Positions 54,456 through 64,000 of a stretch of 64,000 nucleotides of DNA are shown here, piece by piece. How positions within the stretch are numbered: the first letter of the stretch is position 1; the number at the start of each line of letters is the position of its first letter. The notes beneath the pieces were generated by a model. It was not told where the DNA came from and did no database searches. It saw only the letters and a program-made list of their open reading frames with translations. The DNA lies in assembly GCF_006715145.1 (NCBI RefSeq), contig NZ_VFMR01000001.1, positions 3,162,001 through 3,226,000 of the forward strand, read 5' to 3'. The position numbers were made by a program, and so were the translations under genes. Source of the DNA: Microbacterium sp. SLBN-146. GTDB taxonomy: Bacteria > Actinomycetota > Actinomycetes > Actinomycetales > Microbacteriaceae.

Positions 54456-55660
54456 GCGGCTCCTTCGGAAGCGACGGTCAGCTCGGCCTCGACCGCCGCG
54501 AGCGACGCGGCGAAAAGTGATGCGAACTCGTCGAGTTCCACATCGCCGATGTTGAGCGGGGGGACGAGGCGGATCGTATCGCTGTTGGGCGCGTTGATGA
54601 CGAGACCCCGATCCTGAGCCGCTGCCACGAGCGACGCGGCGACGGGATGCCGGAGACCCACCCCCACGAGGAGACCGCGTCCGCGGCACTCCGCGACGAG
54701 CGGCGAATCGATCTGCGCGATGATCTCGCGCAGCTGCGCGCCCCTCTCGCGAGCATTGTCGACGAGTCCCGCGCGCTCGATCTCGGCGAGGACCGCATTG
54801 GCCACCGCCGTCCCGAGGGCATTGCCGCCGAACGTCGATCCGTGCGTACCGGGATAGAACAGGTCAGCAGCCGTATCGAACGTGATGAGCGCGCCGATCG
54901 GGAAGCCGCCACCGACACCCTTCGCGACGGTCACCGCATCGGGCGTGACACCGAAGTGCTGGAAGGCGAACCACTCCCCCGTCCGGCCCGCGCCCGTCTG
55001 GATCTCGTCGATGATGAGCAGCGCGCCGTGCCGCTCGGTGAGTTCGCGAGCCGCCTCGAGGTACCCCTCAGGAAGATCGACGACGCCTGCCTCACCCTTG
55101 ATCGGCTCGACGAACAGGGCTGCGACGCTCTCATCGGTCGCGGCCTCGAGCGCCTCGACCGTCGAGTCGATGAACTCCACGCCCGGAGTCATGGGCAGGA
55201 AGGGTTCCTGCATCGAAGGCTTGCCCGTGAGGGCGAGCGTTCCCATCGTGCGACCGTGGAACGCGTTCGTGAGCGCGAGGATCCGGGGCCGGTCGGGACC
55301 GCCGTGAAGCCTCGCGAGCTTGAAAGCCGCCTCGTTCGCCTCGGCACCAGAGTTGCCGAAGTACACCCGGCCCCCTTCGCCCGTGCCCGCGAGCCGCTTG
55401 AGCCGAGCCGCGAGGGCGAGCTGGGGTGGCGTTGCGAAGTAGTTCGACACGTGCGCGAGCGTCGCCGCCTGCGTCGCGATCGCCTCGACGAAGACGGGGT
55501 GGGCGTGTCCGAGGGAGTCCACGGCGATGCCCGCGAGGAAGTCGAGGTATCGGTTGCCGTCGGCATCCCACAGGTAGGCGCCCTCACCACGGACGAACAT
55601 CTGCATCCGGGGCCCGAAACTGCGTACGAGGTCGCGCCCCGCGTCATCCTGCCACGTCAT
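54452..55660 (-). CDS. argD: Acetylornithine aminotransferase
   Basis: The 402-residue PLP enzyme converts N-acetylglutamate semialdehyde to N-acetylornithine. Motifs include [69 protein letters not shown] and the PLP lysine in [17 protein letters not shown]. The ATG overlaps the argB stop and the 3' end the argF start. Confidence 0.95.
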   Translation of the reverse strand: MTWQDDAGRDLVRSFGPRMQMFVRGEGAYLWDADGNRYLDFLAGIAVDSLGHAHPVFVEAIATQAATLAHVSNYFATPPQLALAARLKRLAGTGEGGRVYFGNSGAEANEAAFKLARLHGGPDRPRILALTNAFHGRTMGTLALTGKPSMQEPFLPMTPGVEFIDSTVEALEAATDESVAALFVEPIKGEAGVVDLPEGYLEAARELTERHGALLIIDEIQTGAGRTGEWFAFQHFGVTPDAVTVAKGVGGGFPIGALITFDTAADLFYPGTHGSTFGGNALGTAVANAVLAEIERAGLVDNARERGAQLREIIAQIDSPLVAECRGRGLLVGVGLRHPVAASLVAAAQDRGLVINAPNSDTIRLVPPLNIGDVELDEFASLFAASLAAVEAELTVASEGAA

Positions 55661-56556
55661 CCGAGCACCACCTCTGTTCCGATTCCCTTACTGGTGAACA
55701 TCTCCACGAGCACCGAGTGCGGCACCCTGCCGTCGATGATCGCAGCCGTCTCGACGCCGCCCTCGACGGCCTCGAGGCACGCCGCCATCTTCGGGATCAT
55801 GCCCGACTCCAGCCGCGGCAGCATCGCGCGCAGCTCGGTCGATGTGAGATGGGAGACGAGCGAGTCCCGATTCGGCCAATCGGCGTAGAGACCCGCGACA
55901 TCGGTGAGGATGACGAGCTTCGCAGCTCCAAGAGCGACCGCGAGAGCGGAAGCGGCGGCATCAGCGTTGACATTGAGCGAATGGCCGGGGCGATCGAGAT
56001 CGGGCGCGATCGACGACACGACGGGGATGCGCCCGGCCGCCAGTTGATCCAGGACGGGTTGAGGATCGATCTCGACGACATCGCCGACGCGGCCGAGGTC
56101 GTGCTCGACCCCGTCGAGGAGGACGCCGCGGCGCCGTCCGCCGAACAGTCCCGCATCCTCTCCGCTGAGTCCCGTCGCATGCGGACCGTGGGCATTGATC
56201 TTCGCGACGAGCTGCGGATTGATCTGACCCGTGAGCACCATCCGCACGACCGAGATCGCCTCGGTGCTCGTCACGCGGTACCCGCCCTTGAACTCGCTCG
56301 GGATCGCGAGGCGGTCGAGCATCGAGGAGATCTGGGGTCCGCCGCCGTGGACGACCACTGGCTTGACGCCGACGTAGCGGAGGTAGGCCATATCGGCGGC
56401 GAAGGCGTCCTGCAGCTCCTCCGAGACCATGGCGTTGCCGCCGTACTTCACGACGACGACCTGATCGCGGTAGCGCCGCAGCCACGGCAGCGACTCGACG
56501 AGCGTGGCTGCCCGCGCGCTCGCCTCTGTGGGATCGGTGTCCTGGATATCGGTCAT
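55657..56556 (-). CDS. argB: Acetylglutamate kinase
   Basis: The 299-residue amino-acid kinase phosphorylates N-acetylglutamate, usually the arginine-inhibited step. Seen are [57 protein letters not shown] and GGMIPK-like [21 protein letters not shown] 56556 is chosen because the stop of a six-codon relay ORF overlaps it; a frame extending to 56586 begins inside argJ. Confidence 0.95.
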   Translation of the reverse strand: MTDIQDTDPTEASARAATLVESLPWLRRYRDQVVVVKYGGNAMVSEELQDAFAADMAYLRYVGVKPVVVHGGGPQISSMLDRLAIPSEFKGGYRVTSTEAISVVRMVLTGQINPQLVAKINAHGPHATGLSGEDAGLFGGRRRGVLLDGVEHDLGRVGDVVEIDPQPVLDQLAAGRIPVVSSIAPDLDRPGHSLNVNADAAASALAVALGAAKLVILTDVAGLYADWPNRDSLVSHLTSTELRAMLPRLESGMIPKMAACLEAVEGGVETAAIIDGRVPHSVLVEMFTSKGIGTEVVLG

Positions 56557-56573
56557 GAGGTCTGCTCGATCAT
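56553..56573 (-). CDS. Six-codon relay ORF between argJ and argB
   Basis: ATG 56573 overlaps the argJ stop as ATGA and, after six codons (MIEQTS), its TGA overlaps the argB ATG in the same way. It could pass ribosomes from argJ to argB, since argB has only a weak ribosome site. This is a positional argument with no evidence for a stable product. Confidence 0.3.
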   Translation of the reverse strand: MIEQTS

Positions 56574-57727
56574 GAGGAGTATGCACTGTTCTCGTGGACG
56601 TAGTCGTGCGTCAGGTCGTTCGTGAGGATCGTGGCCGCGGCGTCTCCGACCCGCAGGTCGATGATGAGCTCCGTGGCTCGGGGCGTGAGGTCGACGTCCT
56701 CCCTCGGCCGATCGGGTCCGCCCTCCGTGCAGACGCGGACTCCGTTCATCCAGACGTCGACGTCGTAGGGGTCGAAGGCGGCGTCCGTCGTTCCGATCGC
56801 CGCGAGCACGCGACCCCAGTTGGGGTCGTTGCCGAAGATCGCCGCCTTGAAGAGGTTGTTTCGGGCCACCGAGCGACCCACGGTCACGGCGTCGTCCTCG
56901 GTCGCCGCATGGACGACGCGGATCGTGATGTCGTGGCTCGCGCCCTCGGCATCCGCCTGCAGCTGCTGAGACAGATCGAGACACACCTCGGCGAGCGCGT
57001 CCTCGAAGCTGCCGGGGGTGGGCTCGACACCGGATGCCCCGCTGGCCATGAGCGTCACCTGGTCGTTCGTCGACATACAGCCGTCCGAGTCGAGCCGGTC
57101 GAACGTCGTGCGCGTCGCTTCCCGCAGGGCGGCATCGGCCCGCGAGGCATCGATGACCGCGTCGGTCGTGAGGACAACGAGCATCGTCGCCAGGCCGGGT
57201 GCGAGCATCCCCGCACCTTTCGCCATACCGCCGATCGTCCAACCATCGCGGGTGATCTGCGCGCGCTTGGCCTTCGAGTCGGTCGTCATGATGGCTTCGG
57301 ATGCCGCGACGCCTCCGTCCGCGTGGAGCGTCGCGATTCCCTGGTCGACCCCCGCCAGGACCTTCGCGCGGAACACCTCGTCTCCCGTGCCGATGAGACC
57401 GGTCGAGCAGACCTGGATGTCGGCCGCACTCACGTCGAGGAGCTCGGCCATCCTCTCGGCGGTCTGGTGCGTCGTCTGGAACCCGAAGCTCCCCGTGAAA
57501 CAGTTGGCACCACCCGAATTGAGGACGATGGCCTCGACGACGCCGTCTTCGATCGCCTTCTGCGACCACAGGATCGGGTTCGCCTTTGCGCGGTTCGACG
57601 TGAAGACCGCGGCACCGACTTTGAGCGGTCCGCGATTGACCACGACGGCGACGTCCGGCTTTCCGGTGGACTTGAGTCCCACGGCCACTCCGGACGCTTC
57701 GAAACCCTGGGCTGCTGTGACGCTCAC
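56570..57727 (-). CDS. argJ: Bifunctional ornithine acetyltransferase / N-acetylglutamate synthase
   Basis: The 385-residue autocleaving enzyme recycles acetyl from acetylornithine to glutamate. The precursor splits at the Ala-Thr of [25 protein letters not shown] sequence (seen as [18 protein letters not shown]), giving alpha and beta chains. Also present are [10 protein letters not shown] and a C-terminal [17 protein letters not shown] 57727 overlaps the argC stop as GTGA. Whether it also uses acetyl-CoA cannot be read from sequence. Confidence 0.96.
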   Translation of the reverse strand: MSVTAAQGFEASGVAVGLKSTGKPDVAVVVNRGPLKVGAAVFTSNRAKANPILWSQKAIEDGVVEAIVLNSGGANCFTGSFGFQTTHQTAERMAELLDVSAADIQVCSTGLIGTGDEVFRAKVLAGVDQGIATLHADGGVAASEAIMTTDSKAKRAQITRDGWTIGGMAKGAGMLAPGLATMLVVLTTDAVIDASRADAALREATRTTFDRLDSDGCMSTNDQVTLMASGASGVEPTPGSFEDALAEVCLDLSQQLQADAEGASHDITIRVVHAATEDDAVTVGRSVARNNLFKAAIFGNDPNWGRVLAAIGTTDAAFDPYDVDVWMNGVRVCTEGGPDRPREDVDLTPRATELIIDLRVGDAAATILTNDLTHDYVHENSAYSS

Positions 57728-58797
57728 GGTGCGACTCCGTTCACGGTGAGGGCGGTGGGCTCGGGAAGGCCGAGCGCGATGTTCATCGACTGGATGGCGG
57801 CGCCCGCCGTGCCCTTGACGAGATTGTCGACAGCGGTCACGACGACGACCCGCCCGGCGGCACGATCGACCGCGAGTCCCATGAGAGCCGTGTTGGCGCC
57901 GACCACGTCGGCCGTGCGCGGGAAGACCCCCGGGGGGAGGAGCTGAACGAAGGTCTCGTCGGCGTAGGCAGCCTCCCAGGCATCGCGGATGTCGGCGTCG
58001 GTCACCCCGTCGGCGATGGGAGCCGTCGAGGTCGCGAGGATGCCGCGCGCCATCGGCACGATCACCGGTGTGAACGAGATCCGGACGCCCTGATCGGCCG
58101 CCTCTGCGCTCGAGTGCGACGCACCTCTCGCGGCGACGAGCGCCTGACGGATCTCGGGGATGTGACGATGGGAGCCGCCCACGGCGTACGGGTTGGCGGA
58201 TCCGAGGACCTCGCTGGCGAGCAGGTTCGTCTTGAGGCTCTTGCCTGCGCCGGAGGGACCCACAGCGAGGACTGCGACGATATCGGACGGGTCGATAACC
58301 CCCGCGGCGACGCCGGGGGCGAGGCTCAGCGAAACCGTCGAGGCGTTGCATCCGGGAGCCGCGATCCGCGACGCTCCGACGAGGCGTTCACGCTGCTTCG
58401 CTCCCCCGACGAGAAGCTCGGGCACGCCGTAGACCCATGGTTCGAAGAAGTCGCCGCCGTAGAAGCGGTCCCACTCCGACACCGACTCGAGCCGATGATC
58501 GGCGCCGGCGTCGATGACGAGCGGCGTGCTGGCGAGGATGTCGGTGTACTTGCCGGACTGTCCGTGAGGAAGCGCAAGAAACACGATGTCATGGCCGGCA
58601 AGAGTGTCGGCGGTCGTTTCCTGGAGCGTGAGGTGCGCCAAGGACCGCACGTGCGGCTGGTGTTGGATGAGCGGCTGTCCCGCACTGGAGTGCGCGGTGA
58701 CGGTGCGGATCTCGACGTCGGGATGCGCGGCGAGGATGCGAAGGATCTCGCCGCCCGCATAGCCGGATGCGCCGGAGACGGCGACCGAATATGTCAT
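57724..58797 (-). CDS. argC: N-acetyl-gamma-glutamyl-phosphate reductase
   Basis: The 357-residue dehydrogenase makes the semialdehyde used by ArgD. It has an N-terminal NADP loop [26 protein letters not shown] and the catalytic cysteine in [16 protein letters not shown] 58797 lies about 6 nt after AAGGTGG, a fair ribosome site, and an in-frame codon at 58806 is less likely. It is the first gene of the arginine operon; a promoter and an arginine-rich short ORF precede it. Confidence 0.95.
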   Translation of the reverse strand: MTYSVAVSGASGYAGGEILRILAAHPDVEIRTVTAHSSAGQPLIQHQPHVRSLAHLTLQETTADTLAGHDIVFLALPHGQSGKYTDILASTPLVIDAGADHRLESVSEWDRFYGGDFFEPWVYGVPELLVGGAKQRERLVGASRIAAPGCNASTVSLSLAPGVAAGVIDPSDIVAVLAVGPSGAGKSLKTNLLASEVLGSANPYAVGGSHRHIPEIRQALVAARGASHSSAEAADQGVRISFTPVIVPMARGILATSTAPIADGVTDADIRDAWEAAYADETFVQLLPPGVFPRTADVVGANTALMGLAVDRAAGRVVVVTAVDNLVKGTAGAAIQSMNIALGLPEPTALTVNGVAP

Positions 58798-58881
58798 GGA
58801 TTCCACCTTAGAGTCTGGGGTTCACGGACGGAGGCGGCGACGCCCGCATCGACACCCGAATCGGGTGGATCGCAGGGCCGC

Positions 58882-58965
58882 CTAGCGTCGGCGAGCGCCC
58901 AGACGACGGCGCGCAGGAGCGACACTCTTGGAGAGCGTCGGAAGCACCTGAACGGCCGCGGGCAT
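58882..58965 (-). CDS. Putative arginine leader peptide (27 aa) ahead of argC
   Basis: ATG 58965 starts a 27-codon ORF ending in TAG 58882. It has no ribosome site but lies exactly 6 nt after TAGGGT, the leaderless spacing used elsewhere in this window. The peptide begins MPAAVQVLPTL and ends RRRLGARRR, so six of the last nine codons are for arginine (CGC, CGT, CGT, CGC, CGA, CGC). It sits 84 nt before the argC start, with a stem-loop between (58853-58867: CACCCG-ATT-CGGGTG on the minus strand, extendable). Ribosome stalling at arginine codons could control argC. Not a recognised protein. Confidence 0.6.
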   Translation of the reverse strand: MPAAVQVLPTLSKSVAPARRRLGARRR

Positions 58966-58971
58966 GCGCCG

Positions 58972-59001
58972 ACCCTAGCGCCCTTCTCAGACGTCGGCCA
59001 A
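58972..59001 (-). promoter_or_regulatory. Promoter of the arginine operon leader
   Basis: On the minus strand TTGGCC (59001-58996) and TAGGGT (58977-58972) are separated by 18 bp. Transcription would start at or near ATG 58965. Confidence 0.6.
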
Positions 59002-59010
59002 ATCGAGGGG

Positions 59011-60000
59011 CTACTCCGTCGCGGCGAGGCGTGCGAGCAGGGCACGCTCCTCCGCGCGGGTGAGCCCCGCACCGCGGGAGCGGTCGAGGCCCCGGTCACG
59101 CTCGTCGGCGAGGACGCGTTCCAGCGTCTCGTGGAGCGGCCGCAGTCGTCCGCCGAGCCGCCGATAGAGCGCGTTCGACCTCGTCGCGAACCCCGTCAGC
59201 TCGGCGGGAAGCCACAGAGGCAGCGATGATGGCCCTGCCCAGGGAGAGACGTCCTGCGTCGTGAGCCAGGACTCGTCGGCCCTCACGACGTCCCCGGTGT
59301 GCCCGCCGACGAGGGCCGCGAGACGGAGGACGTCGACGAGCGGGACGGAATCCCCCGCTGCCGTGACAGACCCCGCCCACCTTTCGCGGCCCATCGCCAC
59401 GACGAAGTCGGCGAGGTCGTCCACGTCGATCACTTGGGCGCGGGCATGAGGAGCATCGGGCACGAGCACAGGCCCGTCCTCGGCGAGCGCGAACCGCCCC
59501 ACCCAGTATCCGAATCTGTCGGTCGGATCGCCGGGACCCACGACGAGCCCGGGGCGCACGATGGCCGCGCGGTCTTCGAGCGCCGCACGCACCGCCGCTT
59601 CGCACGCGGCCTTGGCGCGGGGATACTCCTCCTCCGACTCCCGTGTGTCAGCGGGTGGGGCGAGCGCGGCAGACTCGTCAGCACCGACCACGTCCGCCTC
59701 GGCGTAGACCGAGACGCTCGAGATGTACGTCCAGTGCGCCGCCCGGTCGCCGAGCGCGCGCACCGCCGAGCGTACGTGTGGAGGGCGTGACGAAACGTCG
59801 ACGACCTCATCCCATTCGCGCATCCGCACGGCATCGTATGCCGAAGGATCTTCACGATCGGCTGCGACGAGCACGGCACCCTCAGGTGCCGGACGACTGC
59901 CGCGCGCAAGAGACGTCACCGAGGCGCCGGCATCGATCCAGCGCTGCGCAACCCTCCCGGACAGCCACCCCGTTCCGCCGAGGATGAGAACCTCCGTCAT
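59011..60000 (-). CDS. NAD-dependent epimerase/dehydratase-family protein
   Basis: The 329-residue extended short-chain dehydrogenase has the N-terminal loop VLILGGTGWLSGRVAQRW. The YxxxK of the family is reduced: EEEYPRAKAACEAA carries Y and K in the right place. Further motifs are AQVIDVDDLADFVV and WTYISSVSVYAE. It probably acts on a nucleotide sugar or reductase substrate; the specific one is not evident. The start ATG 60000 is divergent from the ATPase gene. Confidence 0.87.
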   Translation of the reverse strand: MTEVLILGGTGWLSGRVAQRWIDAGASVTSLARGSRPAPEGAVLVAADREDPSAYDAVRMREWDEVVDVSSRPPHVRSAVRALGDRAAHWTYISSVSVYAEADVVGADESAALAPPADTRESEEEYPRAKAACEAAVRAALEDRAAIVRPGLVVGPGDPTDRFGYWVGRFALAEDGPVLVPDAPHARAQVIDVDDLADFVVAMGRERWAGSVTAAGDSVPLVDVLRLAALVGGHTGDVVRADESWLTTQDVSPWAGPSSLPLWLPAELTGFATRSNALYRRLGGRLRPLHETLERVLADERDRGLDRSRGAGLTRAEERALLARLAATE

Positions 60001-60076
60001 GGGTTCATCACACCAGATCCCGCACAGCGGTGGGTGCTCCTCCGCTCACGGCAGGCTCGACTGCGAGGATGGACGG

Positions 60077-61207
60077 ATGCTCACCACCGTCGCCGTCTCC
60101 GGATACCGGTCGATCCGCGACCTCGTCGTCCCCCTCGGCCGGCTCACCGTCATCACGGGGCCGAACGGCTCGGGAAAGTCGAACCTGTACCGCGCCCTCC
60201 GGCTGCTCTCGCAGAGCGCGCGCGGGGCGCTCATCTCGGCCGTCGCGCGCGAAGGCGGACTGTCCTCTCTCCTTTGGGCGGGTCCCGAGAACGGCGGCAC
60301 CGAAGGGACGATGCGCACTCGTCCCCGCGCCGTCCAGCTGGGCTTCGCCTCAGACGAACTGGGATACCTCGTCGATCTCGGCATCCCGCAGGCAGCAGCC
60401 GGAAGCCCGTTCTCGCTCGACCCCGAGATCAAGCGCGAGCAGATCTTCGCAGGCCCCATCGCCAAGCCCGCGACGCTCCTCCTCGACCGCCTCCGCGGCG
60501 TGGCGCGCGTCCGCGACGACGCGTGGAAGATCGTCGACCAGAGCCTCGCCCCGTACGAGAGCATCATCACCGATCTCGCCGCGGGCGACACGGCCCCCGA
60601 ACTGCTGGCGCTTCGGCGGACGTTCGGCGGGTGGCGCTTCTACGACCACTTCCGCGTCGACGTGGACGCGCCGGTCCGCCAGCCACAGATCGGGACGCGC
60701 ACCCCGACGCTGTCGCACAGCGGCGACGACCTCGCAGCCGTCTGGGCCACCATTCAAGATGCCGGTCACGGGGCGGCGCTCGCGGAAGCGGTCGCGGGAG
60801 CGTTCCCCGGCGCTGTCGTCCAGGCCGCCCCCGTTGACGGCCGGCTGCGACTCACGATGCGGCAGCCGGGACTTCTCCGCCCTCTCGACAGTGCCGAGCT
60901 CTCGGACGGGACACTCCGCTACCTCCTCCTGTGCGCGGCCCTCCTCCCCGCACGTCCCGCGCCGCTCATCGTCCTCAACGAACCCGAGGCGAGTTTGCAT
61001 CCCGGCCTTCTGGAACCGCTCGCGGACCTCATCGACGCGGCATCCGCGGATGCGCAAGTGGTCGTCGTGACGCACGCCGACGCGCTCGCCACCGCGCTCG
61101 AACGGAGCGGTGCGACGACGCACCGCCTCCGCGCAGGGTCCGCGGGCACGGTCGTCGACGGTCAGGGCGTCCTCGACCGCCCCGCCTGGAACTGGGGCAG
61201 CCGATAG
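60077..61207 (+). CDS. RecF/OLD-like AAA family ATPase
   Basis: The 376-residue ATPase has MLTTVAVSGYRSIRDLVVPLGRLTVITGPNGSGKSNLYRALRLL in outline (Walker A GPNGSGKS), an ABC-like signature SDGTLRYLLLCAALL (LSGG-type helix), Walker B PLIVLNEPEASLHPGLLEPL and the switch histidine VVVVTHADALA. This AAA_21/SMC-like head without a long coiled coil occurs alone here, with no nuclease partner. ATG 60077 is used because it begins the conserved strand; a GAGGAT stretch (60065-60070) is a possible -10. Function unknown; DNA repair or defence roles exist in the wider family. Confidence 0.85.
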   Translation: MLTTVAVSGYRSIRDLVVPLGRLTVITGPNGSGKSNLYRALRLLSQSARGALISAVAREGGLSSLLWAGPENGGTEGTMRTRPRAVQLGFASDELGYLVDLGIPQAAAGSPFSLDPEIKREQIFAGPIAKPATLLLDRLRGVARVRDDAWKIVDQSLAPYESIITDLAAGDTAPELLALRRTFGGWRFYDHFRVDVDAPVRQPQIGTRTPTLSHSGDDLAAVWATIQDAGHGAALAEAVAGAFPGAVVQAAPVDGRLRLTMRQPGLLRPLDSAELSDGTLRYLLLCAALLPARPAPLIVLNEPEASLHPGLLEPLADLIDAASADAQVVVVTHADALATALERSGATTHRLRAGSAGTVVDGQGVLDRPAWNWGSR

Positions 61208-61213
61208 CGCGGC

Positions 61214-63720
61214 CTACTCTCGCAGCGTCGCTCCGAACCGATCGGCGGCGAGCGCCACGCCGGCGAGCTTCGCTTCAGTGGCTTCAGCGGCCGTCAGCGT
61301 ACGGTCGGGCGCGCGGAATCGCAGAGCGAATGTGAGGCTCTTCGCCCCCGCCGGCACGCCCGCGCCGCGGTAGTCATCGACCAGGCGCACCGACTCCAGG
61401 AGTTCACCCGAGCCCTCGACGAGCGTCGCGCGAACCTCGGATGCCGAGAGATCGGCCCCGACGACGAGCGACACGTCCTGCGTCGCAGCCGGGTACCCGG
61501 AGAGAGACGCCGCCACGACACGCTCGCCCGCGAGGGACAGGAGCAGGTCGAGGTCGATCTCCGCGACCACGACACGACCGTGCAGGTCGGACGCCTCAGC
61601 GACGGACGGGAGGACTTCACCGACGTAGCCGACCTCGACGGAGCCGACGGAGAGGACGCCCGCTCGCCCGGGGTGGAGCGCAGCACGCATCCCCTGCGCG
61701 ACGTCGATCGATACTCCGGAGGCCGCGGCGACCGTGCGAACGGCGTCGAGGACATCCGTCAGGCCGGCTGACACGGGAGTCTGGCCGGGCTGCTTCGCGA
61801 CGCTGCTCCCCGTCACGAGCACCGCCACGTGGCGGTGCTGCGGCGGGATCGACTCATCGAGCGCAGCCAGGGTGGCGGCATCCGGTCGCACCGCGAGAGG
61901 TGGGACGTGCGTCGTTCCGTAGGTGACGCCGGGCTCGGGCAGGAAGACCGTGCCGAGCTCGTACAGCGCCAGATCGACGAGCCCACGGGAGACGTTGCGG
62001 TGCGCCACCTGCAGCAGGCCCGGAATCAGCGAGCGGCGCAGGAACGGCGCTTGGCCGTCGAGCGGATTGGCCAGTCGGACCGAGGGAACGTGTTCGCCCG
62101 ACGCCGATCCGTGCAGATCGTTGTCGGCCTCGGTCACGAACGGGAACGAGGGCGTCTCGACGTACCCCGCCGCGGCGAGCGCATTCGCGACACGCCGTCG
62201 GCCCTGCTGCGCCGACGTGAGTCCGCGACCCGACGGCGGAAGCGGAAGCACGGAGGGGATCCTGTCGTACCCCTCGATGCGCGCGACCTCTTCGGCGAGC
62301 GTCCACTTGTCGGTCAGGTCGGGGCGCCAGGACGGCGGGATCACGACCCACGATCCGTCCGCCTCGGTGACCTCGGCTCCGATCATCTGGAGCGCCTCGA
62401 CGATCTCGTCATCGGTGTACTCGACTCCGATGAGACCCGCCACGAAGTCGCGCGGGAGAACGATGCCCTCGATGAAGACCTCGGCGAAGAGGGCCCCACC
62501 GAGTTCCGTGTCGAGCGTCCCGCCCGCGTACTCCACCATGAGGTCGGCGACGCGGCGCGCGGCGACGAACGGCACGAGCGGGTCCACACCGCGCTCGAAC
62601 CGACGCGATGCCTCGGACGGGAGCTTGTGCCGACGCGCTGTCCGGGCGATCGAGATCGTGTCGAACGTCGCCGCCTCGATGAGCACGTTGCGGGTGGCAT
62701 CCGTCATCTCCGTCGCGCCTCCACCCATGACGCCGGCGAGCCCGATGGGGCCGGATCCGTCCGTGATGAGGAGATCTTCCGGGTCGAGGGTGCGCACCTT
62801 GCCGTCGAGCGTCTCCAGCGTCTCTCCCGCGACGGCGCGGCGCACGGTGATACCGCCGGAGAGGCGATCGAGGTCGTACCCGTGGATCGGCTGGCCGAGC
62901 TCGATCATGACGTAGTTGGTGATGTCGATGAGGATGCCGAGCGACCGGATTCCGGCGAGGGTCAAGCGCGCGACCATCCACGCCGGGGTGGGCTTGGTCG
63001 GATCGACGTCGCGGACGACGCGGGCGACGAACTCGGTCGCTCCCAGCCGACCACGGAGGGGCGCGGCATCCTCAACCGCGATGGGGAACCCTGTACCAGG
63101 CTCGACATCGCTCCACGCACGCTCTGCGGGGTCGCGGAAGGATGCGCCCGTCGCGTGGGAGTACTCGCGCGCGACGCCGCGGATCGACAGCGCGTAGCCG
63201 CGGTCGGGTGTCACGTTGATGTCGACGGCGACGTCGTCGAGCCCGAGGAGCGCGATGGCGTCCGTTCCCGCGGGCGCGTCGAGGCCGAGTTCGACGAGGC
63301 GCAGGATGCCGGAGTGCTCGTCGCCGAGTCCGAGCTCCTTCGCCGACGCGATCATCCCGTCGGATACATGTCCGTACGTCTTGCGCGCGGCGATCGGGAA
63401 GGGTCCGGGAAGGACCGCGCCGGGAAGCGTCACGACGACCTTGTCCCCCGCGAAGAAGTTGGACGCACCGCACACGATTCCGCGGACACCGCCGTGATCG
63501 GCGCCGACGTCGACCTGGCACCACCGGATCGTCTTGCCGTTCGACTGAGGCTCGGCCTCGAACGAGAGCACCTCGCCGACGACGATCGGTCCCTGGAGGC
63601 CGAAGTCGATGACGTCCTCTTCTTCGAAGCCGACGCGCACGAGCGCCGCGAGGACATCGTCGGGCGTCGCGTCCTGCGGGACGTCGACGAACTTACGCAG
63701 CCAGGAGAGCGGGACGCGCA

Positions 63721-63721
<1 letters not shown>
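61214..63721 (-). CDS. pheT: Phenylalanyl-tRNA synthetase beta subunit
   Basis: The 835-residue subunit contains an N-terminal tRNA-binding OB fold (about 42-150), the B3/B4 editing region (about 215-395: NYVMIELGQPIHGYD, GVMGGGATEMTD), a B5 helix-turn-helix with SWRPDLTDKWTLAEEVARI, the catalytic-like core and a C-terminal FDX-ACB domain (SGYPAATQDVSLVV, SLTFALRFRAPDRTL). Length is normal. Its ATG overlaps the pheS stop as ATGA. Confidence 0.96.

Positions 63722-64000
<279 letters not shown>

Noticed and set aside
60077..61207. Phage-defence operon built on the RecF-like ATPase
   Set aside because: The ATPase stands alone between an epimerase and pheT, with no nuclease or effector gene beside it.

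Overview
The window reads as chromosomal DNA of a high-GC Gram-positive bacterium, most likely Microbacteriaceae and probably Microbacterium (inference). Signs are the high GC content, ATGA/GTGA-overlapped cistrons, frequent leaderless-type starts (a TANNNT box 6-7 nt before ATG or GTG), a DUF222/HNH gene, and the actinobacterial block pyrG-recN-nadK-tlyA.

Layout. 1-3.3 kb: a cut-off gene, a small unknown protein, a copper pair (cysteine-rich Csp and CopC) and lpdA. 3.3-11.9 kb: mixed accessory and housekeeping genes (CYTH protein, class I amidotransferase, YihY membrane protein, lone prepilin peptidase, GT2, aldo/keto reductase, L,D-transpeptidase, TfoX-like protein), ending in a divergent aminotransferase / XRE-cupin pair around a perfect dyad. 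11.9-15 kb: thiamin salvage operon thiM-thiE-thiD/tenA behind a TPP riboswitch. 15-25.2 kb: a WS/DGAT-like protein divergent from a MerR regulator, acetolactate decarboxylase behind a 65-nt hairpin, a DUF222/HNH gene, small membrane proteins, tRNA-Pro, an LtrA protein, an S4 protein preceded by a tiny coupled ORF, and a NUDIX-NYN fusion. 25.2-31.8 kb: the minus-strand run parA-scpA-scpB-rluB-tyrA-cmk-der. 31.8-41.5 kb: a second long minus-strand run, from a repeat-rich TPR-like protein through a HAD phosphatase, tlyA, nadK, recN, pyrG and a NUDIX hydrolase to xerD. 41.5-47.2 kb: a complete rRNA operon (16S-23S-5S, minus strand) with two promoters, complementary processing stems and a hairpin terminator. 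47.4-51 kb: DUF4184 protein, tyrS and a SatD/membrane-protein pair. 51-58.8 kb: the arginine operon argC-J-B-D-F-(membrane acyltransferase)-H. 59-64 kb: an epimerase, a RecF-like ATPase and pheT with the end of pheS.

The most notable observation is a leaderless 27-codon ORF (58882-58965, minus) between a good promoter and argC. It ends in RRRLGARRR, six arginine codons in the last nine, and it heads an arg operon that lacks argR and argG at their usual place. This suggests translation-dependent control of arginine synthesis through a leader peptide. Also notable are a six-codon relay ORF joining argJ to argB, a SatD gene with repeated TAAGCC-type half-sites in an AT-rich upstream region, the 21-unit charged repeat of the TPR-like protein, and the hairpin before the acetolactate decarboxylase gene. 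No prophage, CRISPR array, insertion sequence or replication origin is visible.
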